NCBI RefSeq assembly: GCF_013201035.1
Contig: NZ_CP053707.1
Location: 2,604,001-2,668,000 of the forward strand
Origin: Arthrobacter sp. NEB 688
GTDB taxonomy: Bacteria > Actinomycetota > Actinomycetes > Actinomycetales > Dermatophilaceae
Length of the DNA: 64,000 nucleotides
Direction: 5' to 3'
The notes under the pieces were generated by a model that saw only the letters and a program-made list of their open reading frames with translations, was not told the origin of the DNA and ran no database searches. Both the position numbers and the translations under genes were made by a program. Shown here one piece after another: positions 49,214 through 57,223 of the stretch (within the stretch, counting starts at the first letter, position 1; the number at the start of each line of letters is the position of its first letter).

Positions 49214-49894
49214 TCAGGCGGTGACCTCGCGCTCGCGGCGCTCGAGCAGGGGAGCGAGGGTCGGGCCGGGGTCGTCGCGCAGGAGCGAGGCCGTCACCCA
49301 GCGGGCCGCCAGGCCGTCGAACGTGCTCAGGTGGCGCAGCATCGAGTGGCTGCCGCCGGGGACCGTGACGAGGCCGCCGCGCGCCTCGGGAGAGAGCGCG
49401 CGGGCGACCTCGCGCGCCGGGGCGAGGCGGGCCACCCGGTCGGCGTCGCCGTGGACGAGGAGGACGTCGCGGCCCGCGAGCGGGCCGACGGGGTCGCCGG
49501 GTGCGAGCCACGTCGCGAGCCCGACGACGGCCCGCACGCGCTCGTCGTCGGCGGCGAGCAGCGCGGCCCGGCCGCCGAGGCTGTGGCCGACGAGGGCGAC
49601 GGGCACGTCCCCGAGCCGCTCGGTGACGCGGTCGAGCGCCCAGCGGGCGTCGTCGACGGGGTTCGGCCGGCCGGCCCAGCCGCGCGTCGAGTTGAGCAGC
49701 CGCCACACCGCGAGCCGCCGACGTCCGGCAGCGGCCAGGCGCCCGGCGACGGGCACCATCCGCAGGACCGAGAGCTGCGTCGGGCTCACGGGCACGTCGG
49801 CGGCCCGGCTCCCGCCGCCGTGCAGGACGACGACGGCCCCCTCGGGGTGGTCGGGGGTGGTCGTCTCCTCGAGGCGGCTGCGCACGTCGGTCAC
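49214..49894 (-). CDS. Alpha/beta-fold hydrolase
   Basis: 226 residues. GAVVVLHGGGSRAADVP (oxyanion hole), nucleophile elbow VALVGHSLGGRAALLAADD, acid DVLLVHGDADRVARLAPA, and histidine VTVPGGSHSMLRHLSTFD are all in order. This is a dienelactone hydrolase/serine esterase-like enzyme with unknown substrate. It converges with the glycosyltransferase operon. Confidence 0.85.
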   Translation of the reverse strand: MTDVRSRLEETTTPDHPEGAVVVLHGGGSRAADVPVSPTQLSVLRMVPVAGRLAAAGRRRLAVWRLLNSTRGWAGRPNPVDDARWALDRVTERLGDVPVALVGHSLGGRAALLAADDERVRAVVGLATWLAPGDPVGPLAGRDVLLVHGDADRVARLAPAREVARALSPEARGGLVTVPGGSHSMLRHLSTFDGLAARWVTASLLRDDPGPTLAPLLERREREVTA

Positions 49895-49972
49895 GGGTCT
49901 TGTCTACCCGGGTGGGGGACCCCGCACGCGTGCCGGGCGATCCGACCGGCCCGGTCGGGACGAACCTCCTGC

Positions 49973-50767
49973 GTGAGCGCCCGCCGTGACCGTCCCTACC
50001 GCGCCGTGGTCGCCACGGCGCAGGTGCTCTTCCGCGTGCTCGGCCTGCGGGTCGAGGTGCGCGGCGCCGAGCGCCTGCCGGTCTCGGGGCCCGTCGTCGT
50101 CGCGGCCAACCACCAGAGCTTCGCCGACTTCGCGGTCGTCGGCCTGCCCGCCGTGCGCCGGGGGCGGCTGGTGCGCTTCCTCGCCAAGGAGTCGGTCTTC
50201 CGGGCGCCGCTCGCCGGGTGGCTGATGCGGGCCATGGGGCACGTGCCCGTCGACCGGCGGGCCGGTGCGGCCGCCGCGGTGCGGGCGCTGCGGCTGCTGC
50301 GCGCCGGCGAGGTCGTCGGCGTCTACCCCGAGGCCACCATCGGCCACGCCTTCACGCTCAAGGAGCGCGCCGACCTGCGACCGGGAGCGGCCCGGCTGGC
50401 GCTGGAGACCGGGGCGCCGCTCGTGCCCGTCGCGCACTGGGGCCTGCACCGGGTGCTGACGGTCGGCGGGCGGTTCTCGCTGCGGCGCGGGCGGTGGGTG
50501 GGTGTCGTCGTCGGCGAGCCGCTGCGGCCGCTGCCGGGCGAGGGTGAGGAGGAGCTGACCGACCGCCTGCACGCCCGGCTGGCGGCCCTCGTGGAGGAGC
50601 TCGTCGACCGCTACCCCGACCCGCCGGCGGACCCGGCGTCCGCATGGTGGTGGCCTGCGGTCCGTGGGGGTGGGGCGCCGGACGCGACGACCGCTGCCGG
50701 TCTCGACCGCGACGCCATCGCGGAGGCCGACGACCACGCGGCCCGCCGGCTCGCGCGACGCCGCTGA
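49973..50767 (+). CDS. 1-acyl-sn-glycerol-3-phosphate acyltransferase-family protein
   Basis: 264 residues from GTG. PlsC motifs: block I AANHQSFADFAVVGLP (HX4D), block II MRAMGHVPVDRRAG, block III VGVYPEATIGHAFTL (the usual FPEGTRS is altered to YPEATIG), block IV ALETGAPLVPVAHWG. It acylates lysophosphatidic acid or a related lipid at the membrane. The C-terminal ~45 residues are low-complexity and charged. Confidence 0.88.
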   Translation: MSARRDRPYRAVVATAQVLFRVLGLRVEVRGAERLPVSGPVVVAANHQSFADFAVVGLPAVRRGRLVRFLAKESVFRAPLAGWLMRAMGHVPVDRRAGAAAAVRALRLLRAGEVVGVYPEATIGHAFTLKERADLRPGAARLALETGAPLVPVAHWGLHRVLTVGGRFSLRRGRWVGVVVGEPLRPLPGEGEEELTDRLHARLAALVEELVDRYPDPPADPASAWWWPAVRGGGAPDATTAAGLDRDAIAEADDHAARRLARRR

Positions 50768-50869
50768 CATCGTTGTCGCACAGGCGAAATCGTTTACATC
50801 ACACGTAACCGACCGGTAGGTGTGAGCAGGATCTCTGGTGCGTCGGCGGATGTGACGAAGGACTCCCGC

Positions 50870-50885
50870 GTCGAAACGCTTCGAC
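50870..50885. promoter_or_regulatory. LacI-type palindrome upstream of pckG
   Basis: GTCGAAACGCTTCGAC has perfect 6-bp arms around ACGC and resembles LacI-family operators (AAACG/CTTC centre). It lies ~115 bp upstream of the PEP carboxykinase gene in a 232-bp non-coding leader. The leader also carries TCACACGTAACC...GGTAGGTGTGA, whose CACA/TGTG ends could bind a CRP-type regulator. Confidence 0.4.
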
Positions 50886-50999
50886 CGTGGACCAGCCACC
50901 GGGGCCTACGGTGCAATGGCTGTCTCGCAGGGCGGGATGCACGGTGTCGTGGTGCCGCCCTCGGGCCGACCTGCGTGACGACCGAAAAGGGTGAGCATT

Positions 51000-52853
51000 G
51001 TGGCCGACCTGGAGAAGTCCCTGGATGAAGCGGGACTGACCAACGAGAGCGTCCGGGAGTACGTCCGTCACTGGGCGGGCTTCCTCGGCGCCGAGCGCAT
51101 CGAGGTGGTCTCCGCGTCCGACGACGCCCGCCTCGTGCGGGAGGCCCTCGAGGCCGGGGAGATCGAGCCGGCCGGGGAGGGGCTCTACTACTCGCGCAGC
51201 TACTCCAAGGACACGGCCCGCTCCGAGGAGCGCACCATCGTCGCCACGAGCCGCCCCGAGGACGAGGGCGTCTACAACAACTGGCGCCACAGCGACGAGA
51301 TCCGCCCGGTCGTCGAGGGCCACATGCAGGGCGCCATGGCCGGCAAGACCATGTACGTCATCCCCTACCTCATGGCGCCTCCCGGCAGCCCGCTCGAGCG
51401 GTTCGCGGCCGGCGTCGAGATCACCGACAACCGCACCGTGTGCCTCCACATGATCCGGATGGCGCGGGTCGGCGTGAACCACATCAACTCGCTCGCGGAC
51501 CAGGAGATGTTCGTCCGCGCCGTCCACGTGACGGGCGACCTGCCGAACCTCGGCCAGGGCACGCCCGACGACAAGCGCTACTTCGTGACCGTCGCCGACG
51601 AGCGCACGATCCTCCACTTCGGCAGCAGCTACGGCGGCAACGCCCTCCTCGGCAAGATCGCCCACGGCCTGCGCCAGGCGGCCTACGACGGCTGGGCGTC
51701 CGGCGAGTTCCTCGGCGAGCAGTTCATGCTCCTCGGCATCACCGACAAGGAGACCGGCGAGACCCACCACGTCTGCGGCGGGTTCCCCAGCGCCTCCGGC
51801 AAGACCAACCTCGCGATGACGCTGGCGCCGGACGCGCTCGGCGACCGCTACCACGTCAGCTTCTACGGCGACGACATCGCGTGGCTCTGGGTCGACCCGA
51901 GCGACGGCCAGCTCTACGGCCTCAACCCCGAGAACGGGGTCTTCGGCGTCGCCAAGGACACCAACGAGAAGACCAACCCGACGGCGCTGGACTCCATCGC
52001 CGAGGGCACGCAGGCGCTCTTCACCAACGTCGCGTACAACGAGAGCACCCACGAGGTGTGGTGGGAGGGCAAGACCCCCGAGCGCCCCGCCGACGTCACC
52101 GGCTGGCGGGACTGGAAGGGCGAGGTCATCGCCGACCGCAGCCCCGACGAGGCGGGCGACCCCTGGGCGCACCCGAACTCGCGGTTCACGACGACCCTCG
52201 CGAACGTGCCCAACGTGGCGCCGGACTTCGAGGACCCGAAGGGCGTCAAGATCGACGCCATCATCTTCGGCGGCCGCACCCGCGACCGCGAGCCGCTGGT
52301 CCGCGCGATCACCGACCTCGCCGAGGGCGTCTACGACGGCCTGACGCTCGGCGCCGAGGCGACCTTCGCCGCCGAGGGCGTCGACGGCAAGCTGCGCTAC
52401 GACCCGATGTCGATGCGCCCCTTCATGTCCTACCCCGAGGGCCCCTACGCCGCGCACTGGCTGAAGATCGTCGGCGCCGCGAAGGACCAGCCGATCTTCG
52501 CGCACGTCAACTGGTTCCAGCGCGACGACGAGGACGGGCACTTCCTCTGGCCCGGTTACCGCGAGAACCTGCGCGCCCTCCTCTGGCTCGTGCAGCTGAA
52601 GAAGGGCGAGGTCACCGGTCGCCGCACGGCGGTCGGCATCATCCCGACCAAGGACGAGCTGGAGCTCGCCGGGCTCGAGATCGACGAGGACGACCTCGAC
52701 ACCATCCTCGACGTCGACGTGCAGCGCTGGCGCGAGGAGATGGGCCACCGCGAGGAGCACCTCAAGCAGTTCGCGAACCTGCCCGAGGAGATCTGGGAGG
52801 CGCACCGCCGGGTCGCCGCGGCCCTCGAGGCGGACGCCACCGTCCGCGCCTGA
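51000..52853 (+). CDS. pckG: Phosphoenolpyruvate carboxykinase (GTP)
   Basis: 617 residues from GTG at 51000 (an in-frame GTG at 50991 is the alternative). Family features: KRYFVTVADERTILHFGSSY, GNALLGKIAHGLRQA, the P-loop GFPSASGKTNLAMTLAPDAL, VSFYGDDIAWLWVDPSDGQL, NEKTNPTALDSIAEGTQALF and FGGRTRDREPLVRAITDLAE. It converts oxaloacetate + GTP to PEP for gluconeogenesis. The P-loop of GTP-dependent PEPCKs normally reads PSACGKTN with a reactive cysteine; here residue 266 is serine (codon TCC at 51795-51797). Confidence 0.95.
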   Translation: MADLEKSLDEAGLTNESVREYVRHWAGFLGAERIEVVSASDDARLVREALEAGEIEPAGEGLYYSRSYSKDTARSEERTIVATSRPEDEGVYNNWRHSDEIRPVVEGHMQGAMAGKTMYVIPYLMAPPGSPLERFAAGVEITDNRTVCLHMIRMARVGVNHINSLADQEMFVRAVHVTGDLPNLGQGTPDDKRYFVTVADERTILHFGSSYGGNALLGKIAHGLRQAAYDGWASGEFLGEQFMLLGITDKETGETHHVCGGFPSASGKTNLAMTLAPDALGDRYHVSFYGDDIAWLWVDPSDGQLYGLNPENGVFGVAKDTNEKTNPTALDSIAEGTQALFTNVAYNESTHEVWWEGKTPERPADVTGWRDWKGEVIADRSPDEAGDPWAHPNSRFTTTLANVPNVAPDFEDPKGVKIDAIIFGGRTRDREPLVRAITDLAEGVYDGLTLGAEATFAAEGVDGKLRYDPMSMRPFMSYPEGPYAAHWLKIVGAAKDQPIFAHVNWFQRDDEDGHFLWPGYRENLRALLWLVQLKKGEVTGRRTAVGIIPTKDELELAGLEIDEDDLDTILDVDVQRWREEMGHREEHLKQFANLPEEIWEAHRRVAAALEADATVRA

Positions 52854-52871
52854 CGCGCCGACGACGCACGA

Positions 52872-52917
52872 CGGGCCCGGGACCGGTGGGGTGAGCACCC
52901 CACCGGTCTCGGGCCCG
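52872..52917 (+). terminator. Terminator downstream of pckG
   Basis: A 21-bp stem with one mismatch (CGGGCCCG...GGGGT at 52872-52892 with ACCCC...CGGGCCCG at 52897-52917) and a 4-nt loop. It lies 19 bp after the pckG stop and just before pabB. Confidence 0.8.
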
Positions 52918-52934
52918 CTGCGTGCGCCCCTACG

Positions 52935-53975
52935 ATGCTCGGCGTGGCGGTCGCGCGGTTCGCAGGCCTCGAGGCCCTGGGCGTCGAGGCCGTCGTCCAC
53001 GACCCCGGCGAGCTGACGAGCGGCTTCTGGGCCGTCGTCGTGACCTTCGAGGGCGAGCTGACCGCGGTCCGGATGGGGGAGGTCCGCCGCGACGCGCCGG
53101 AGCCGGCGGCGGGTGCCTGGACCGGGCTGGCGGGGGAGTGGCGCACGAGCCTGGACCGTGCCGCCTACGTCGCGGCGGTCGAGGAGGTGCGGCGACGCAT
53201 CGCGGCCGGGACGGTCTACCAGGTCAACGTCTGCCGGGTGCTCGAGCACGATCTGCCCGACGACGCCTCCGTCCTCGCGCTCGGCGCCCTGCTCGAGCGG
53301 GGCAACCCCGCGCCGTTCTCGGCGACGCTCGACCTCCCCGAGGCGGGTCTCGAGATCGCCTGTGCCTCACCGGAGCTGTTCCTGCACCGGCGCGGTGACC
53401 TCGTGCAGTCGGGGCCGATCAAGGGGACGGCACCGACCGCCGACGCGCTGCTCGCGAAGGACTACAGCGAGAACGTGATGATCGTCGACCTCGTCCGCAA
53501 CGACCTCGGCCACGTCTGCCGCCCGGGGACGGTCGACGTCGAGGCGCTGTGCCGGCTCGAGCAGCACCCCGGGCTCGTGCACCTGACCTCCGACGTCGCG
53601 GGCCGCCTGCGGCCCGGCACCGGGTGGCGCGAGCTGCTCGCGGCGACCTTCCCGCCCGGGTCGGTCAGCGGCGCACCGAAGCACACGGCGCTGCAGGCCG
53701 TCGCGGACCTCGAGCCCGTGCCGCGGGGCCCCTACTGCGGCGCGGTCGGCTGGGTCGACGCCGACCGCGACGAGGCCGAGCTGGCGGTCGGCATCCGCAC
53801 CTTCTGGGCCGCCCGCACCGGCACGCGGGGTCGCGTGCTGAGGTTCGGCACCGGCGCCGGCATCACGTGGGGGAGCTCGCCGGAGGGCGAGTGGGCCGAG
53901 ACCGAGCTCAAGGCGGCGCGTCTCGTCGCCCTTGCGGGCGGGGGGCCGCTCCCGTCTGGGACAGTGTGCGCATGA
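52935..53975 (+). CDS. pabB: Aminodeoxychorismate synthase component I-like (chorismate-binding)
   Basis: 346 residues. The chorismate-utilising core includes YVAAVEEVRRRIAAGTVYQV, FSATLDLPEAGLEIACASPE, VQSGPIKGTAP, NVMIVDLVRNDLGHVCRPGT, TFPPGSVSGAPKHTALQAVA and RTFWAARTGTRGRVLRFGTG. It aminates chorismate to ADC with an amidotransferase partner (not in the window). It is shorter than anthranilate synthase because the N-terminal domain is reduced. The adjacent class IV aminotransferase/lyase gene overlaps by ATGA, supporting pabB over trpE. Confidence 0.88.
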   Translation: MLGVAVARFAGLEALGVEAVVHDPGELTSGFWAVVVTFEGELTAVRMGEVRRDAPEPAAGAWTGLAGEWRTSLDRAAYVAAVEEVRRRIAAGTVYQVNVCRVLEHDLPDDASVLALGALLERGNPAPFSATLDLPEAGLEIACASPELFLHRRGDLVQSGPIKGTAPTADALLAKDYSENVMIVDLVRNDLGHVCRPGTVDVEALCRLEQHPGLVHLTSDVAGRLRPGTGWRELLAATFPPGSVSGAPKHTALQAVADLEPVPRGPYCGAVGWVDADRDEAELAVGIRTFWAARTGTRGRVLRFGTGAGITWGSSPEGEWAETELKAARLVALAGGGPLPSGTVCA

Positions 53976-54817
53976 ACGACATCCGCGTGTGGGTCGACGG
54001 TGCCCGGGTGGCGGCCGACGGTCCCGCCGTCAGTGCCGTCGACCACGGCGTGACCGTCGGCGACGGCGCGTTCGAGACGGCGAAGATCGACGCCGGGACG
54101 CCGTACGCGGTGAGCCGGCACCTCGCCCGGATGGACCGCTCGCTCGCCGGGCTCGGGCTGCCCCCGGCCGACCACGGCCGCGTCCGCGAGGGCATCGCCG
54201 CCGTGCTCGACGGCCCGGCCATCCCGTTCGGGCGGTTGCGCTGGACGGTGACGGGTGGCCGTGGCCCGCTCGGGTCGGACCGGCTGGACGCCGGCCTCAC
54301 GTACATCGTCACCGCCGTCGAGCACGCGCGTCCGCCCGCCACCGGGGCGGTCGTCACCGTGCCGTGGGTCCGCAACGAGCGCTCGGCCACGGCCGGCCTC
54401 AAGACGACCTCGTACGCCGAGAACGTCGTCGCCCTCGCCCGCGCGCAGGCCCAGGGAGCCGTCGAGGCCCTCTTCGCCAACACCCGGGGCGAGCTGTGCG
54501 AGGGCACCGGCAGCAACGTCTTCGTCGTCACCGACGGGGTCGTGCGCACGCCGCCGCTCTCCAGCGGCTGCCTCGCCGGCATCTCGCGCGAGCTCGTCCT
54601 CGAGTGGTGCCGCGCCGAGGGGGTCGAGGTGCGCGAGGAGGACCTGCCCCTGTCGGTGCTCACCGAGGCCGACGAGCTCTTCCTCACCTCGTCCGTCAAG
54701 GACGTCATGCCCGTCTCCGCGGTCGACGGCCGGCCGCTGCCGGCCCCCGGCCCGCTGACCACCGCCGTCCGGGCCGCCTGGGCCCGTCACGCCGCCGCCG
54801 AAGGAGTCGACCCGTGA
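53972..54817 (+). CDS. pabC: Aminodeoxychorismate lyase-like class IV PLP enzyme
   Basis: 281 residues. Fold-type IV motifs: VSAVDHGVTVGDGAFETAKI, the catalytic lysine in AGLKTTSYAENVVALARAQA, and ELCEGTGSNVFVVTDGVV, then LFLTSSVKDVMPVSAVDGRP. With pabB it would release pyruvate from ADC to give p-aminobenzoate for folate. A D-amino-acid or branched-chain aminotransferase role cannot be excluded from sequence, but the operon context favours PabC. Confidence 0.88.
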   Translation: MNDIRVWVDGARVAADGPAVSAVDHGVTVGDGAFETAKIDAGTPYAVSRHLARMDRSLAGLGLPPADHGRVREGIAAVLDGPAIPFGRLRWTVTGGRGPLGSDRLDAGLTYIVTAVEHARPPATGAVVTVPWVRNERSATAGLKTTSYAENVVALARAQAQGAVEALFANTRGELCEGTGSNVFVVTDGVVRTPPLSSGCLAGISRELVLEWCRAEGVEVREEDLPLSVLTEADELFLTSSVKDVMPVSAVDGRPLPAPGPLTTAVRAAWARHAAAEGVDP

Positions 54818-55257
54818 CCGAGACCCGCACCCGCGGCCCGTTCTTCCGCCCCGCCGACGACCACGACGAGTGGGCGTGGCGCGCCCGCCTGCGGGCCAAC
54901 CCGGGAACGCGCATCGCCCTGCGCCTCGTCGTCGCCGTCGTCGGTCTCGTGCTCGTCCTCGGGGGCTTCGCGCTCGTCCCGCTGCCCGGCCCGGGCTGGC
55001 TCATCGTCATCCTCGGGCTCGGGGTGTGGGCCTCCGAGATCGAGCCGGCGTCGGACCTCCTCGAGTGGGTCAAGCGCCAGGTGCGCCGGTGGGAGCAGTG
55101 GATGCGCCGGCAGTCCCGCGGGGTGCAGGCGCTCGTGGCCCTCGCGACCTTCCTCTTCGTCGTCGCCGTCCTCTGGGTGACGTTCCGGCTCACCGGGGTC
55201 CCGACGTTCCTGCCCGACGGTCTCGAGGCCTGGATCCACGGTCACCTGGCCCTCTGA
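54814..55257 (+). CDS. TIGR02611-family membrane protein (PGPGW motif)
   Basis: 147 residues from GTG overlapping the pabC stop. Two membrane segments flank the motif: IALRLVVAVVGLVLVLGGFA, then VPLPGPGWLIVILGLGVWAS, and later ALVALATFLFVVAVLWVTF. PGPGW defines the TIGR02611 group of actinobacterial membrane proteins with unknown function. Between the helices lies a basic segment (VKRQVRRWEQWMRRQSR). Confidence 0.85.
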   Translation: MTETRTRGPFFRPADDHDEWAWRARLRANPGTRIALRLVVAVVGLVLVLGGFALVPLPGPGWLIVILGLGVWASEIEPASDLLEWVKRQVRRWEQWMRRQSRGVQALVALATFLFVVAVLWVTFRLTGVPTFLPDGLEAWIHGHLAL

Positions 55258-55335
55258 GGGGCCGCCGCGGCCCGGCCCCACCCCGATTTCCGCCGGGCGC
55301 CCGGCGCCGGGTATCCTCGGCAGGCCGCACGGCGC

Positions 55336-55412
55336 GGATGTGTAGCTCAGTTGGTCAGAGCGTTCGCTTCACACGCGAGAGGTCGGGGGTTCGAGCCCCT
55401 CCACATCCACCA
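55336..55412 (+). tRNA. tRNA-Val (CAC), CCA encoded
   Basis: Acceptor GGATGTG pairs with CACATCC. The anticodon loop CTTCACACG carries CAC, the T-arm is GGGGGTTCGAGCCCCT, and the 3' ACCA is encoded. Confidence 0.95.
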
Positions 55413-55481
55413 CCAGCACGACCGCACGACCCGTGACAAACGGAGGGGCCCGACGTCGGCGTCCGGGTGTATCCATGGAGG

Positions 55482-55826
55482 ATGCAGCTGAACGTCCGGG
55501 CCATCCACACCTTCCCCGAGCGGGGTGGCGCAGCGGTCGAGCACGACGCCGTCGCCGTGGCGGCCGACGGCCTCGAGGGGGACCGGCGCAAGCGCGCGGC
55601 CGTCTCGATCGTCGGCCACGACTCCCCGCACACCCGCGCCAACCTCGTCCTCAGCGCGCCGACCGCCGACGTCGAGGGCCTGGCCGGCGCCGTCGTCCGG
55701 ATCGGCGACACCCTCCTCGCGGTCGAGGGCACCGGCAACGCGTGCGCCGGGCTCTACGCCGCGGTCGGCCGCGTCGGCACGGTCCGGGTGGGTGACGTCG
55801 TCGAGCTCGTGGAGCACGACGCGTGA
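55482..55826 (+). CDS. MOSC-like domain protein
   Basis: 114 residues. The pattern VRAIHTFPERGGAAVEHDAV, VAADGLEGDRRKRAAVSIV, then GDTLLAVEGTGNACAGLYAA and VRVGDVVELVEHD follows the C-terminal beta-barrel of MOSC proteins, including the conserved cysteine. MOSC domains handle sulfur for molybdenum-cofactor enzymes, but small stand-alone ones have unknown roles. The stop overlaps the GTG of the next flavoprotein gene. Confidence 0.65.
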   Translation: MQLNVRAIHTFPERGGAAVEHDAVAVAADGLEGDRRKRAAVSIVGHDSPHTRANLVLSAPTADVEGLAGAVVRIGDTLLAVEGTGNACAGLYAAVGRVGTVRVGDVVELVEHDA

Positions 55827-57205
55827 GCACGGTCGCCGTCACCGCGCACGACGCGGGGGTCGAGCGGCTCCTCGCGAGCCACCGGGCCATTCCCGCGGGC
55901 GCGCCGGTGCGCCTCGCCAAGCGCACGAGCAACCTCTTCCGCGGGCGGACCCCGACCGGGGTCCCGGGCCTGGACACCAGCGGCCTCGGCGGCGTGGTGT
56001 CGGTCGACCCCGACGCCGGCACGGCCGACGTCCAGGGCATGTGCACCTACGAGGACCTCGTCGACGCGACGCTCCCGCACGGGCTCACCCCGCTCGTCGT
56101 GCCCCAGCTGCGCACCATCACCCTCGGCGGGGCCGTGACCGGGCTGGGCATCGAGTCGGCCTCGTGGCGCAACGGCCTGCCGCACGAGTCGGTGCTCGAG
56201 ATGGACGTGCTGACCGGCAGCGGAGAGGTCCTCACCTGCGACGCCACCGACCGGCACCCCGACCTCTTCCACGGGTTCCCCAACTCCTACGGCACGCTCG
56301 GTTACGCCACCCGCCTGCGCATCGAGCTCGAGCCCGTCGGCCGCACGGTCTCGCTGCGCCACGTCCGCTTCCACGACCTCGACGCCCTCCTCGCGGCGGT
56401 CGACGAGGTGATGACGAACCGTGCGTACGACGGCGAGGACGTCGACTACGTCGACGGCGTCGTCTTCAGCGCCGCCGAGTCCTACCTCGTCCTCGGGCGG
56501 CGCAGCGACGAGCCCGGGCCGACGAGCGACTACACCGGGCAGCAGGTCTTCTACCGGTCGATCCGGCACGACCGCCCGCGCCCGACCCGCGACACCCTGA
56601 GCACCCTCGACTACCTCTGGCGCTGGGACACCGACTGGTTCTGGTGCTCGCGGGCCTTCGGCGCCCAGCACCCCGCGCTGCGGCGCGTCTGGCCCCGACG
56701 CTGGCTGCGCTCGAGCGCCTACTGGCGGCTCGTCGCCCTCGACCGCCGCCTCGACGTCGCCGACCGGCTCGAGGCCCGCCGGGGGCGGCCGGCGCGCGAG
56801 CGGGTCGTCCAGGACGTCGAGATCCCGCTCGGGCGCACCGCCGAGTTCCTGCGGTGGTTCCTGCGGGAGGTCCCCATCGAGCCGATCTGGCTGTGCCCGT
56901 TGCAGCTCCGTGACGAGCGCACCTGGACGCTGTACCCGCTGCGGCCCGGCGAGCGGTACGTCAACGTCGGCTTCTGGTCCACCGTGCCCGTCGACCCCAC
57001 CCAGCCGCGCGGAGCGGCCAACCGCCGCATCGAGGACGCCGTGGACGCCCTCGGCGGCCACAAGTCGCTGTACTCCGAGGCGTTCTACGACGAGGAGACC
57101 TTCTGGCGCCACTACGGCGGCGACCACTACCCGGCGCTCAAGGAGCGCTACGACCCCGGCCACCGGCTGCCCGACCTCTACGCGAAGGCCGTGCGCGGTG
57201 CCTGA
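55823..57205 (+). CDS. FAD-binding oxidoreductase, TmsA/BfaA-like
   Basis: 460 residues from GTG. FAD_binding_4 domain: VVSVDPDAGTADVQGMCTYE, LVVPQLRTITLGGAVTGLGI, ESASWRNGLPHESVLEMDVL and HGFPNSYGTLGYATRLRIEL. This DHCR24-like architecture followed 18 bp later by a CFA-type methyltransferase matches actinobacterial tmsA-tmsB (bfaA-bfaB), where the flavoprotein reduces the 10-methylene intermediate to 10-methyl fatty acid. The assignment rests on the gene pair. It acts on membrane phospholipid acyl chains. Confidence 0.8.
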   Translation: MSTVAVTAHDAGVERLLASHRAIPAGAPVRLAKRTSNLFRGRTPTGVPGLDTSGLGGVVSVDPDAGTADVQGMCTYEDLVDATLPHGLTPLVVPQLRTITLGGAVTGLGIESASWRNGLPHESVLEMDVLTGSGEVLTCDATDRHPDLFHGFPNSYGTLGYATRLRIELEPVGRTVSLRHVRFHDLDALLAAVDEVMTNRAYDGEDVDYVDGVVFSAAESYLVLGRRSDEPGPTSDYTGQQVFYRSIRHDRPRPTRDTLSTLDYLWRWDTDWFWCSRAFGAQHPALRRVWPRRWLRSSAYWRLVALDRRLDVADRLEARRGRPARERVVQDVEIPLGRTAEFLRWFLREVPIEPIWLCPLQLRDERTWTLYPLRPGERYVNVGFWSTVPVDPTQPRGAANRRIEDAVDALGGHKSLYSEAFYDEETFWRHYGGDHYPALKERYDPGHRLPDLYAKAVRGA

Positions 57206-57223
57206 CCACCTCGGAGGAGAAGC

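Noticed and set aside
50768-50999. Riboswitch in the pckG leader
   Set aside because: Only operator-like palindromes are visible. I see no conserved aptamer core or terminator/antiterminator pair.
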